Shown: piece by piece, positions 10,101 to 16,819 of the stretch
Layout: every line of letters starts with the position of its first letter
How positions within the stretch are numbered: position 1 is the stretch's first letter
Source: DATMXT01 sp035560415
GTDB lineage: Bacteria; Bacillota; Clostridia; Oscillospirales; Feifaniaceae
Assembly: GCA_035560415.1 (NCBI GenBank)
Contig: DATMZG010000074.1
Span: 1-40,962, forward strand
DNA length: 40,962 nucleotides
Reading direction: 5' to 3'
Translations under genes and position numbers: made by a program
The notes under the pieces: generated by a model
Databases searched by the model: none
The model's input: the letters and a program-made list of their open reading frames with translations, nothing else
Told to the model about the DNA's origin: nothing

Positions 10101-12685
10101 ACGGCGCCCCCCACATCCACGCCTCCGAGGCGAATTACGCCCGCATCGCCGCCCTGTCCTCCCAGAAGCAGGTCGTCAAGGTGTTGCAGATTTCCGACTC
10201 CGACGCCGGCACTTCGCTCATCAACCTTGAGGACCAGATGAGAACCGGCAGCGGCAGCGTCACTTATTACGACAAGGGCGTGCGAAAGACCTCATCCAGC
10301 AAGGGCGTTTACGGCGCGCTGCTGGCAGGGCTGGACGACTTCACAGTCCGTGTCGTCACGGTCGAAGCCGACGCCCTCGAGAACATGACGGGTCTGTCAT
10401 ATTATGGGGACGCCGGCACAAAGCTCCCCTACGCGCAGCCCGGCACCGTGACAAGCGACACGATTTATGAATATTTGAACAATTTCGATATGCTCATGAT
10501 CGGATTTGCCGACATGTACGGCGAGATCGGCGACAGGACTGCACCCGCCGTCATCGATTTCATTGAGAGCAAGCGCAGCGTGCTGTTCACCCACGACACC
10601 ACTTCGCTGAGCAACACTTCGTATGCGGACTATCCGCTGATTGAAAGCGACACGGCCTCTTCTACGCTGATTTCATATAGCGGCAGCCCCAGTTGGACAA
10701 AAGGCAGCGGCTCCTTGCTGACCATAGGCTCAAGCACCGCCTACAGTCCGTCGGTGACCTTCAATGGGGCCGCCAGCGGGTCGATTTCCACGACGACCGC
10801 AAATCTGACCAGCAATCGGACTTATCAGGTGTCGATTACAATTTCGAACTTCAACGAGACCACAGACCCGACATCGGTGACAATCTGCCGTAACGACGAT
10901 TCCAACTCAACCACACTGCCCATCAACGGAAACGGTACTCTGTCGACTGCCAGTGTGACGACCGGCAGTTCGAACGGCAACCGAAAGATTGAAATCAGGT
11001 TTTCCGGCGCGGCGGTGGCGATGAGGGCAGTGATCACCATTTCCACCGGCGGCAGCCCATACACCCCATCGAGCACATTGACATGGTCAACCAGCGGGAC
11101 GGCCAGCACCTCCAGTATTTCAAACAGAGGGCTGACGCTGAGCATGACGCTTGGGCAGGTTCCCGTCCAAACCGACAACTATATCACTCTGCGGCCGGGT
11201 AACGACCTTGCGGTCGGCACTTACAGACTTACCGGAACGGTCACTTCCTCGTCGAATCCGACGGATATCCGGGTCGGCGTGCGGGAGCGGTCCAGCGGGG
11301 CACAGATTGCGGGCGACACACAGTCGGTCGCCATCACCGGAAACGGCACATACACGGTGCCCTTTACCGTCACAAGCCATGGCACGGTGGAATTCTTCAT
11401 ATCGGGCACTTCCGGCTCAGTGACTTTCTCCACCAACACCAACAGCAGACTGCGGCTGTACAAAGACAGTGTCGACGTCTCGGCGCTGAGCTCGGTCGGC
11501 TCGATCTCCTACTGGGGCTACAACTTCAACAACAAGATCAGGGACTATTTAGGACTTGACCGGTACGGCGTCACAAATCCCGATTTGAAGGACTTTGTGG
11601 CGGCGGGCGGGTCGCTTACGGCCTCGCAGATTTCCGACGTCAGGGAGGCACAGCGCGGCGTCGCCTACCGCCCCTCCAAGACCGCGGCGGGCGCAAAGAG
11701 CGGCACCGTCCCCGAGGTGCAGGGGTACACCAACTACGCCCTCATCCGCTTTGGGAACGACACCTACGAGTACACGAACATCGACTACTCGGGCCGTGAG
11801 ACCTCCTATGTGCAGCAGATCAACAGGGGGCAGATTACGACCTACCCCTACAACATCAACACCGAGGCCTTCGGCGGGAGCGACACGACGCTGTACTCCG
11901 GCACGAACACGCCGTATATGACGGTCGGAAACACCCACGAGCAGTACTATCAGGTCAACATGAACACCGACGACGTCGTCGTGTGGTACTGCCTGTCGGG
12001 GGCCGGGTCGACGAGCAGCTATTATTACGACGTGCCGGGCGACGCGGCCAACGCCTACTACATTTACAGCAAGGGCAACGTCATGTATTCGGGCGTCGGC
12101 CACACGGCTGAGCAGAGCCACTACACCGGGACGGTTGAGGACAAATACGTCAACGAAGCCAAGCTGTTCGTCAACACCATGATCGCCTCCTTCCAGTCGA
12201 GCATGCAGCGCCCGACCGTCGGCTTTAAGGATTCCCCAAGCGGGCTTGTGGACCTTGCGGTCAAGTATTTCACGGTCGAGCACAGCGGCAGTGAGGACAC
12301 GCTTGTCGGCACACAGTTTACGACCGAGAACGACAAGTACGAGTCCCGCGCGCTCTATTTCAAAATTACCGACCCCAACCTGTCCTCTTCGGAGAAGACG
12401 ATCACCGCCGGGTTCTACTACGCCGACCCGGACGGCTCCACGGTGCCCGGCATACCGGAGGAGGTCAGCGCGTTTTCGGTGACCGGCGTCCCCTCATCGC
12501 CGAGGAGCGGCGTCGTGTACCGGGCGATTTTGCCCGAGAGCGGCGGGCCGCTTGGGAAATTGAAGGACAGGAACACGACCTCCGTGAAAATTTATCTGAA
12601 GGTGACGACCAGCATCGGAAGTCAATCGCTGTACGGGGCCGATGCGGTCGAGCTGCGCAAAATCGGGCTCTTTAACCTGAGCTGA
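7196..12685 (+). CDS. giant exported protein, probable DUF5057-type, pilus-operon linked
   Basis: The 1829-residue product starts with a signal peptide: a basic MRQGKRIKRF, a hydrophobic stretch, then a likely cleavage near residue 30. The segment YNMLEVVPDGTSGSLGFY at about 43-60 resembles the opening of DUF5057-type clostridial proteins, recalled rather than searched. Residues about 225-335 hold three copies of a W/L-T-G-x-x-x-Y motif. Residues about 897-909 (DLNADGRYDEAE) look like a calcium-binding loop. A Ser/Thr-rich block at about 1160-1425 looks like two beta-sandwich domains inserted between a VLFTHDTTS motif and a WGYNFNNKIRDYLG motif. No LPXTG anchor and no C-terminal membrane helix are visible. 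The start follows a GAGGAGTGAGGG site and lies 6 nt after a prepilin gene, so it is probably the operon's last gene. A role as pilus-associated adhesin or secreted cargo is inference. Confidence 0.75.
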   Translation: MRQGKRIKRFLTAAMTIALAASFVVATPLRSGAGTTSSLPHIEQIIAEKSIYNMLEVVPDGTSGSLGFYAAGSEPILGWTGELARISGTAARTSYVNTLFSNLAAAGISGDGTAYPISPAYYVSGSYYLEEKPWVLGSGTSGWSKLPLTNFETAQVTGTFTEVAAGNGDFKAEYAYTLSAGGGNVQNTEHMVYMSARPEPAVEDDYYYYAVPSAAWVDIPDIDDASEWTGQGAYKLTGGSYELAGIIGAFTPENGVSYSRIDLPAGDCWSRVEYLGSVGHLTGRGAYTVNADGVFVYQGLFGQIGLNTNYEYFYADPDVVGAPAEEWTGDRKYAVARTSQYFETAPGAGYFSRVATGYTYAETGGDALLESGTTEYTVRYREVYYKGGYTNNNLFLKEVFGLEDDEELRVRVTTVTVSNLTVGSMNTADLVFLSPGFDAGSAGTGYLPAQGYGAAAGDVTDAVGFEICRLAAENVPVIVDYRVANSGTDSNMRKAARFCAGDNPSLGTATNLGELTLDAWSSTAVYGDTDHTLVAENVYCFNPATMNAGVTVKNIATYWFASAFSTSTGENGGFGAVLDEIRTENFYREVAGLDEEDMLAEKVSVSTAVRYVINYAGQRNIEQPTAVRVLELQPANVSSALSPGTVYSSWLGSPPGFTQSAVTVKTYATGQFVGMIENINESYDLIYIGGNTSRLNTSSGTTVYNDTSMNGLIYSNVGDIYTANIQMAGLLDRDYMTAADGTYGLDGTSDTPATTFRFSGNDITEAKVADLEAFAEAGYPIVIDNALISSGAINPARVDASSYLYEALTTILPMPNVMSASEAVASASSGVVMRYLEVSKPEIELTGQPTVYSDTSASSSLTIGGDGYYYLRYEFMIKNATEPTPRTTTYNVKLYIDLNADGRYDEAEQLNDIEVSDEYGTAVIPVERYEDETLIQTYSLLGDRTYRIVRQMPTAYVGIIPWKLEVVKNGAPHIHASEANYARIAALSSQKQVVKVLQISDSDAGTSLINLEDQMRTGSGSVTYYDKGVRKTSSSKGVYGALLAGLDDFTVRVVTVEADALENMTGLSYYGDAGTKLPYAQPGTVTSDTIYEYLNNFDMLMIGFADMYGEIGDRTAPAVIDFIESKRSVLFTHDTTSLSNTSYADYPLIESDTASSTLISYSGSPSWTKGSGSLLTIGSSTAYSPSVTFNGAASGSISTTTANLTSNRTYQVSITISNFNETTDPTSVTICRNDDSNSTTLPINGNGTLSTASVTTGSSNGNRKIEIRFSGAAVAMRAVITISTGGSPYTPSSTLTWSTSGTASTSSISNRGLTLSMTLGQVPVQTDNYITLRPGNDLAVGTYRLTGTVTSSSNPTDIRVGVRERSSGAQIAGDTQSVAITGNGTYTVPFTVTSHGTVEFFISGTSGSVTFSTNTNSRLRLYKDSVDVSALSSVGSISYWGYNFNNKIRDYLGLDRYGVTNPDLKDFVAAGGSLTASQISDVREAQRGVAYRPSKTAAGAKSGTVPEVQGYTNYALIRFGNDTYEYTNIDYSGRETSYVQQINRGQITTYPYNINTEAFGGSDTTLYSGTNTPYMTVGNTHEQYYQVNMNTDDVVVWYCLSGAGSTSSYYYDVPGDAANAYYIYSKGNVMYSGVGHTAEQSHYTGTVEDKYVNEAKLFVNTMIASFQSSMQRPTVGFKDSPSGLVDLAVKYFTVEHSGSEDTLVGTQFTTENDKYESRALYFKITDPNLSSSEKTITAGFYYADPDGSTVPGIPEEVSAFSVTGVPSSPRSGVVYRAILPESGGPLGKLKDRNTTSVKIYLKVTTSIGSQSLYGADAVELRKIGLFNLS

Positions 12686-12782
12686 CGGAGCTGCGCGCCG
12701 GGGAAGCTTAGGGCCGGGGCAATCGCGCCTGAAAAATGCAGGGGAAACACGTCAAAACGAAACGAACAGCTGAATTTTCGGA

Positions 12783-12817
12783 AATTATTGCACGGCAGGC
12801 GCTGCCGTGCAATAATT
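12783..12817. promoter_or_regulatory. perfect 16-bp inverted repeat upstream of lrp-type gene
   Basis: The arms 12783-12798 and 12802-12817 are perfect reverse complements with a 3-nt gcg spacer, and the sequence is rich in AT at the outer ends. It lies between the end of the pilus operon and the start of the Lrp/AsnC gene at 12837. It could terminate the pilus operon, although only a short GTTTTC follows, or serve as an operator for the regulator. The sequence does not decide between these. Confidence 0.6.
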
Positions 12818-12836
12818 GTTTTCAGAGGTGATTTGG

Positions 12837-13262
12837 GTGGACGACATCGACCGGGACATTTTGACGCTGCTGCACAAAAACGGCAGGGCCACGGCTGCGC
12901 AGGCGGCCCGTGAGGTCTGTCTGTCGGCCTCGGCGACAGCCGCCCGTATCCGCGCGTTGGAGGCGGCTGGGGTCATCCGCGGCTACCACGCCGACGTCCA
13001 GCCGGAGGCCCTCGGGTACGGCGTTGAGGCCTTTGTGCTGGTCTGCCTTGACGGCGCCCGGCAGGTAGAGCCGTTCCGTCAGGCCGCCGTCTCGCATGGG
13101 ATGGTGGCGGAGTGCCACCACCTCGCCGGGGAATACGACTACTTGCTTCGGGTGTTTGCAAAGACGACGGGCGAGCTCGAGGAGTTTTTGTCCGGCGGGC
13201 TGCGCAGGATGCCGGGGGTGTGCCGGATTTTGCCCATCATCTCAATATCAAGACTGAAGTAG
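12837..13262 (+). CDS. Lrp/AsnC family transcriptional regulator
   Basis: The 141-residue protein has an N-terminal helix-turn-helix (VDDIDRDILTLLHKNGRAT through a recognition helix near residues 32-50, then GVIRGYHADV) and a C-terminal RAM/AsnC ligand-binding domain with the segment LAGEYDYLLRV. This is the standard single-unit Lrp architecture and length. GTG 12837 is chosen because AGAGGTGA lies just upstream and the family usually begins with the DxID motif; a TTG at 12816 falls inside the inverted repeat. The LysE-type exporter gene follows after 8 nt, so the regulator probably controls it in response to an amino acid. Autoregulation through the upstream dyad is plausible but unproven. 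Confidence 0.88.
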   Translation: MDDIDRDILTLLHKNGRATAAQAAREVCLSASATAARIRALEAAGVIRGYHADVQPEALGYGVEAFVLVCLDGARQVEPFRQAAVSHGMVAECHHLAGEYDYLLRVFAKTTGELEEFLSGGLRRMPGVCRILPIISISRLK

Positions 13263-13270
13263 GGGAATTC

Positions 13271-13873
13271 ATGTTATATAAGGGATTTAAGTTCGGCATG
13301 CTGCTGCAGCTTGCCGTGGGGCCGATGTGTCTGATGGTCTTTAAGACGTCTGGCACATACGGCTTTTGGATGGGGTTTTCACTGGTGCTCGCCATCGTCA
13401 CGGTCGACACCATATACATCACGCTGGCCGGGCTTGGGATATCGGCTTTTCTCGGCAGGGAGTCGGTGAAGCGGAGCGTGCGCCGGTTTGGTTTTGCCGT
13501 CTTGCTGCTGCTCGGGGCGAGCACGATTGCCGGAGCTTTCGGCTACAGGCTGCTGCCCGGAATCTCGCTTTTTTCAGGCGTTACGACCGGGAGCATCTTC
13601 ATGCAGGGACTGCTGCTGACCGCCTCCAACCCCATGACCATCGTGTTCTGGGGCGGTGTGTTCTCGTCACAGGTGGCGGCGCACAATCTGAGCCGCAAAG
13701 AACTTGTGCTGTTCGGAGTCGGATGTGTGCTGGCATCGCTTGCGTTTCATACCACAGTGTGCGCCGCGGCCGGGTTTGTCACCGACTTTCTGCCCGAAGA
13801 GGCGATGGACGCCCTGAACGCGGCGGTCGGCGCGGCCCTCATCTGGTTTGCTTTTCGAATGCTGAGAAAATAA
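13271..13873 (+). CDS. LysE/RhtB family amino-acid exporter
   Basis: This 200-residue, very hydrophobic protein has about six membrane segments. Near the start it has the family-type GMLLQLAVGPMCLMVF, and in the middle SNPMTIVFWGGVF, which corresponds to the conserved Asn-Pro motif of LysE exporters. It would export amino acids by proton exchange; the substrate cannot be read from sequence. ATG 13271 has a GTAGGGG site at the correct distance, while the longer open frame upstream only overlaps the regulator gene. Pairing with an Lrp/AsnC regulator is the classic arrangement for amino-acid exporters. A hairpin with a T-run overlaps the stop codon. Confidence 0.85.
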   Translation: MLYKGFKFGMLLQLAVGPMCLMVFKTSGTYGFWMGFSLVLAIVTVDTIYITLAGLGISAFLGRESVKRSVRRFGFAVLLLLGASTIAGAFGYRLLPGISLFSGVTTGSIFMQGLLLTASNPMTIVFWGGVFSSQVAAHNLSRKELVLFGVGCVLASLAFHTTVCAAAGFVTDFLPEEAMDALNAAVGAALIWFAFRMLRK

Positions 13874-13908
13874 AAAAGGCCCTGGACGTGTGTTCCGGGG
13901 TCTTTTTT
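13872..13908 (+). terminator. rho-independent terminator after the LysE-type gene
   Basis: A hairpin with arms at about 13872-13886 and 13893-13908 begins at the stop codon. It has an A-run on the left and TCTTTTTT on the right, including some G-U pairs. It could also act on the minus strand. Confidence 0.75.
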
Positions 13909-13921
13909 CTAAAAAATGGAT

Positions 13922-13959
13922 AAGCGGCGCAGGAAAACCCTGCGCCGCTTTCTTTTTTT
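13922..13959. terminator. second terminator, probably bidirectional
   Basis: The arms 13922-13933 and 13939-13950 form a perfect 12-bp GC-rich stem with an AAAAC loop. On the plus strand TCTTTTTTT follows directly. On the minus strand a T-run follows after six bases, so the hairpin may also end the minus-strand structured RNA. Confidence 0.8.
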
Positions 13960-13960
13960 A

Positions 13961-14152
13961 CGTCCGCCCGGCCGGCCGATGGCCGTTTACAACCCCTGCT
14001 ATATGCAGGTGGGTACCTGCCCAGCGGTTTTGTGCGTCCCTCTACGCTGACATAAAGTTCAGGGAGGGCAGGCATACCCGCCGCCGGCGCAATGGTTCCC
14101 TTATTGTAAGTGTCGGATTTAAAATAGCACACCGTGATTACCTGACCGGGAC
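13961..14152 (-). ncRNA. standalone structured RNA, candidate 6S RNA
   Basis: No reading frame is convincing here, but the minus strand has a good promoter (-35 at 14182-14187, -10 at 14159-14164) and a terminator hairpin at 13950-13922. The predicted transcript of about 190 nt can fold into one long rod. The 5' CCCGGUC pairs with 3' GGCCGGG to close it. GGGUA plus CCUGCCC pairs with GGGCAGGUACCC to form the distal stem, capped by a CCCUC/GAGGG hairpin. A small CCUGC-AUAUA-GCAGG hairpin sits on the 3' side of the central open region. Length, promoter, isolation and shape all fit 6S RNA, the RNA polymerase regulator. No conserved primary sequence was verified, so the identity is tentative. Confidence 0.45.
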
Positions 14153-14158
14153 ACCTAC

Positions 14159-14187
14159 AGTATAGCATGGCGCATAGGGCTTTACAA
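14159..14187 (-). promoter_or_regulatory. sigma-A type promoter for the structured RNA
   Basis: On the minus strand TTGTAA (14187-14182) and TATACT (14164-14159) are separated by exactly 17 nt. Transcription would start near 14152, just downstream of the DUF1292 stop codon. Confidence 0.65.
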
Positions 14188-14190
14188 GAG

Positions 14191-14502
14191 TTAAATAATG
14201 TCGAAATCCTCGGAAAGCCTTTCCTCAAAGGCCGCGGCGACTTTGTCGAACTCCTCCTCGTCGTCAATGGAGGTCAGAATGCTCTCCTCGGGGTCCTCCT
14301 CCGAGGGGACCATTTTCATGAGTTCAAGGGCGCCGTCGGAGTCGAGGTACTCCTCCGGGTTGTCAAACGCGGGGATGAGGGCGACATAGGTGACGCCGTC
14401 GAGCTCCACGGTGTCGATGTGCTCGAACACGAGCTCTTTTCCGTCCTCGTCAATGAGGGTGACGATGGTGCCGTCAAACATGGGCTTCTTTTCTTCAGGC
14501 AT
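14191..14502 (-). CDS. DUF1292 family protein
   Basis: This 103-residue acidic protein includes GTIVTLIDEDGKELVFEHI and the segment VALIPAFDNPEEY. These match the general pattern of DUF1292 (YrzB-like) proteins common in Firmicutes: a small beta-rich module that begins with a D/E-G-K/N-E turn. The function is unknown in the family. The start follows a GAGGTAG site. It lies 4 nt downstream of the histidine phosphatase gene and is the last coding gene of the pyr transcription unit. There is no obvious biochemical link to pyrimidine synthesis. Confidence 0.8.
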   Translation of the reverse strand: MPEEKKPMFDGTIVTLIDEDGKELVFEHIDTVELDGVTYVALIPAFDNPEEYLDSDGALELMKMVPSEEDPEESILTSIDDEEEFDKVAAAFEERLSEDFDII

Positions 14503-14506
14503 GTGA

Positions 14507-15148
14507 CTACCTCGCAGTCTTAATATGATAGATCAGCTCTTCCGGCTGATGGGAATAGTCATTGTACAAGACCATTTTGGGCTTTAAGTCGTCGCCGTAT
14601 TCAACGGTCGTGATCGAGGTGTTGCGCGCCCAGTCGACATTTTTGAGGTCTTCCGCCTCCTCCAAGACATACCGCGCAAAGACTCTGATCGGCGTGGCGT
14701 GACTTGCAATGGCTATGTACTTGCCGGAGTTTTCCCGGACGATTTTTTCGACTGCGCGGACGATGCGCCCTTCCACTTCCTTGAAGGTCTCGCCGTTTGG
14801 GAATTTGACCGTATAGGGGCTATGCCGCCATTCCTCCCATGTGCCGGGGAGCGCAGCGCCGATCTCCTCCCAGGTCTTGTCTTCGGCGTCGCCGAACGAC
14901 ATCTCCTGAAGGTCGTCCTCCACCCGGATTTCAATGTCGCGGTCGCCTCGTATGGACTCGGCCGTCAGCTGCGCCCTTTTTAATGGGCTTGAATAGATGA
15001 CGTCAATCGGAAGGCCCGCCATACGGGCTTTTAAATTTTCAAGCTGAATTTTACCGTTGTCCGAAATGTCGCAATCGGTGCGCCCCTGAATGCGGCGGCC
15101 GACGTTGCCGGTCGACTCGCAGTGGCGCACCAGATAAACCGTTGTCAT
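14507..15148 (-). CDS. histidine phosphatase (phosphoglycerate mutase-like) family protein
   Basis: This 213-residue protein begins MTTVYLVRHCESTGN, the catalytic RH motif of the superfamily, with His9 as the expected phospho-acceptor. Cys replaces the more usual Gly after it. Other family signatures are SSPLKRAQLTAE (Arg contact), an acidic QEMSFG segment and ASHATPIR with the second catalytic His. Substrates in this family range from phosphoglycerate to nucleotide-related metabolites and cannot be assigned here. Its ATG overlaps the pyrD stop codon by 4 nt, so it is translationally coupled to pyrimidine synthesis. A role in removing phosphate from an intermediate or cofactor is only a guess. 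Confidence 0.85.
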   Translation of the reverse strand: MTTVYLVRHCESTGNVGRRIQGRTDCDISDNGKIQLENLKARMAGLPIDVIYSSPLKRAQLTAESIRGDRDIEIRVEDDLQEMSFGDAEDKTWEEIGAALPGTWEEWRHSPYTVKFPNGETFKEVEGRIVRAVEKIVRENSGKYIAIASHATPIRVFARYVLEEAEDLKNVDWARNTSITTVEYGDDLKPKMVLYNDYSHQPEELIYHIKTAR

Positions 15149-16053
15149 GCATTCACCTCCAGAGACCCGATTATATCACAGACGTCGCAGGAATTTAAAG
15201 TGCAATACTTAGAAATTCCGTCAAGAATTTTCATCGGGGCCATGGGGTCGACGAGATTCGCCGTGCCGACGGCGACGGCAGTCGCCCCCGCCATGAGGAA
15301 TTCGAGGGCGTCCTCAGCCGTCATAATGCCGCCCATGCCGATGATGGGCAGGTCGACCGCCTGCGCCACCTGCCAGACCATGCGAAGCGCCACCGGCTTG
15401 ACGGCGGGGCCCGAGAGCCCGCCGACGTTCATGCCGAGCGTAGGCTTGCGGGTTTTGACGTCAATGCGCATGCCGAGCAGCGTGTTGATGAGGGAGATGG
15501 CGTCGGCGCCGGCGCCCGCCGCCGCCCGCGCCATTTCGGCAATGTCGGTGACGTTGGGGGTCAGCTTCACAATGAGGGGGCGGGTGGCCACCTTGCGGCA
15601 GGCCGTGACGACCGATTCAATGCCCTCGGTTGAGACGCCAAAGGAGGCGCCCCCGCACTTGACGTTGGGGCAGGAGACGTTGAGCTCAATCAAGTCAATG
15701 CCGGCCCCGCAGAGGGACTGCGTCATCTCGGCGTACTCCGAAACCGTGTTGCCCGAGATGTTGGCGATGAGCTTGGTGTTGTATTGCCGCAAAAAGGGGA
15801 GCTCGTTTTCAATAAAGGCCTTGTAGCCGGGGTTTTGCAGGCCGATGCTGTTGAGAAGCCCCATGGGCGTCTCGGCGACGCGGGGGGGACGGTTGCCCTC
15901 CCTGCGTGTATAAGTGAGACCCTTTACAGAGATGGCGCCGAGCTTTGAGAGGTCATAGAACTCGGCGTACTCGTGCCCGAAACCGAAGGTTCCGGAGGCC
16001 ACCGTGACGGGGTTTTTGAGCGTCACACCGGCGATTTTGACCGACAGGTTCAC
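15145..16053 (-). CDS. pyrD: dihydroorotate dehydrogenase, class 1B catalytic subunit
   Basis: This cytosolic FMN enzyme of 302 residues oxidises dihydroorotate to orotate. It has the family N-terminus LSVKIAGVTLKNPVTVASG, the active-site segment NVSCPNVKCGG with catalytic Cys128, and IGMGGIMTAEDALEF plus AVAVGTANLVDP at the phosphate-binding end. Cysteine, rather than serine, as base marks class 1. The adjacent pyrK, overlapping by 4 nt, makes it the NAD-linked 1B type that works as a PyrD2-PyrK2 complex. It is the sixth enzyme gene of the pyr operon. Its stop overlaps the histidine phosphatase start. Confidence 0.95.
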   Translation of the reverse strand: MNLSVKIAGVTLKNPVTVASGTFGFGHEYAEFYDLSKLGAISVKGLTYTRREGNRPPRVAETPMGLLNSIGLQNPGYKAFIENELPFLRQYNTKLIANISGNTVSEYAEMTQSLCGAGIDLIELNVSCPNVKCGGASFGVSTEGIESVVTACRKVATRPLIVKLTPNVTDIAEMARAAAGAGADAISLINTLLGMRIDVKTRKPTLGMNVGGLSGPAVKPVALRMVWQVAQAVDLPIIGMGGIMTAEDALEFLMAGATAVAVGTANLVDPMAPMKILDGISKYCTLNSCDVCDIIGSLEVNA

Positions 16054-16808
16054 CAGGCCACCTCCTTTGCGTCAAAGACCGGGCCCTCTTTGCAGACGTG
16101 GACATACCGGTCGTCCTTTGTTTTGACGGCGCAGCCAAGGCAGGAGCCGACGCCGCAGCACATGCGGGCTTCAAGTGAGACAAAAGTCGGAATGTGAACC
16201 CTGTCGCCGAGCTCGGCCACCGCCCTCAGCATGGGAATGGGGCCGCAGGCGTAAATGGCCTGATACCCGGTGCGGGCAATGCGGCGCTCGGCAATCTGGG
16301 TCACGGTGCCGTGGTGGCCGTAGCTCCCGTCGTCGGTGCAGACGTAGAGCAGCTGGCAGCAGTCGGCAAAGTCCTTTTCGAGTATGATGAGCTTTTCGCT
16401 CCGAAATCCCAAAACCACGTCGACCGGAACGCCCGCCCGCTTTGCCAGCATGAGTAAGGGTGCTGCGCCAAGGCCGCCGCCGATGAGCAAAATCGGATCG
16501 TCGCCCGGTTTTGGCAGTTTGAAGGGCGTTTTGCCGAGCGGCCCGAGTACGTCGAGCGCATCGCCCGGTTTTCTGTTTACAAGCCAGCGGGAGCCGGCGC
16601 CCACATCCTCGACGACAATTCGCATCGTGTCGTCGGCGGCGTCGCAAATCGAGATGGGGCGGCGCAGCAGCATGTCGTCCCCGCACTTGATGTGCAGGAA
16701 CTGGCCGGGCTGCGCGCTCTTTGCCATTTTGGCGGAGATGGTGATGTCGGCCACGCCCTCCCGGGGGTGGGAGACCGACAGGACTTCGCAGAGTTCCATC
16801 TTGTTCAT
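16050..16808 (-). CDS. pyrK: dihydroorotate dehydrogenase electron-transfer subunit
   Basis: This 252-residue FAD/[2Fe-2S] protein passes electrons from PyrD to NAD+. Visible parts are a ferredoxin-reductase-like FAD barrel with LRRPISICDA, an NAD-binding domain starting ILLIGGGLGAAPLL, the segment YACGPIPML, and a C-terminal cluster motif CCGVGSCLGC plus a later Cys in HVCKEGP, which together supply the four ligands. ATG 16808 is chosen because GAGGGAGA lies just before it; the TTG five codons upstream overlaps that ribosome-binding site. It lies 11 nt after carB and overlaps pyrD by 4 nt. Confidence 0.95.
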   Translation of the reverse strand: MNKMELCEVLSVSHPREGVADITISAKMAKSAQPGQFLHIKCGDDMLLRRPISICDAADDTMRIVVEDVGAGSRWLVNRKPGDALDVLGPLGKTPFKLPKPGDDPILLIGGGLGAAPLLMLAKRAGVPVDVVLGFRSEKLIILEKDFADCCQLLYVCTDDGSYGHHGTVTQIAERRIARTGYQAIYACGPIPMLRAVAELGDRVHIPTFVSLEARMCCGVGSCLGCAVKTKDDRYVHVCKEGPVFDAKEVAW

Positions 16809-16819
16809 GGGTTTCTCCC

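Noticed and set aside
13961..14152. Bacterial SRP RNA or tmRNA for the structured RNA
   Set aside because: The SRP tetraloop core (GGAAGCAG-type) and the tmRNA tRNA-like ends are absent.
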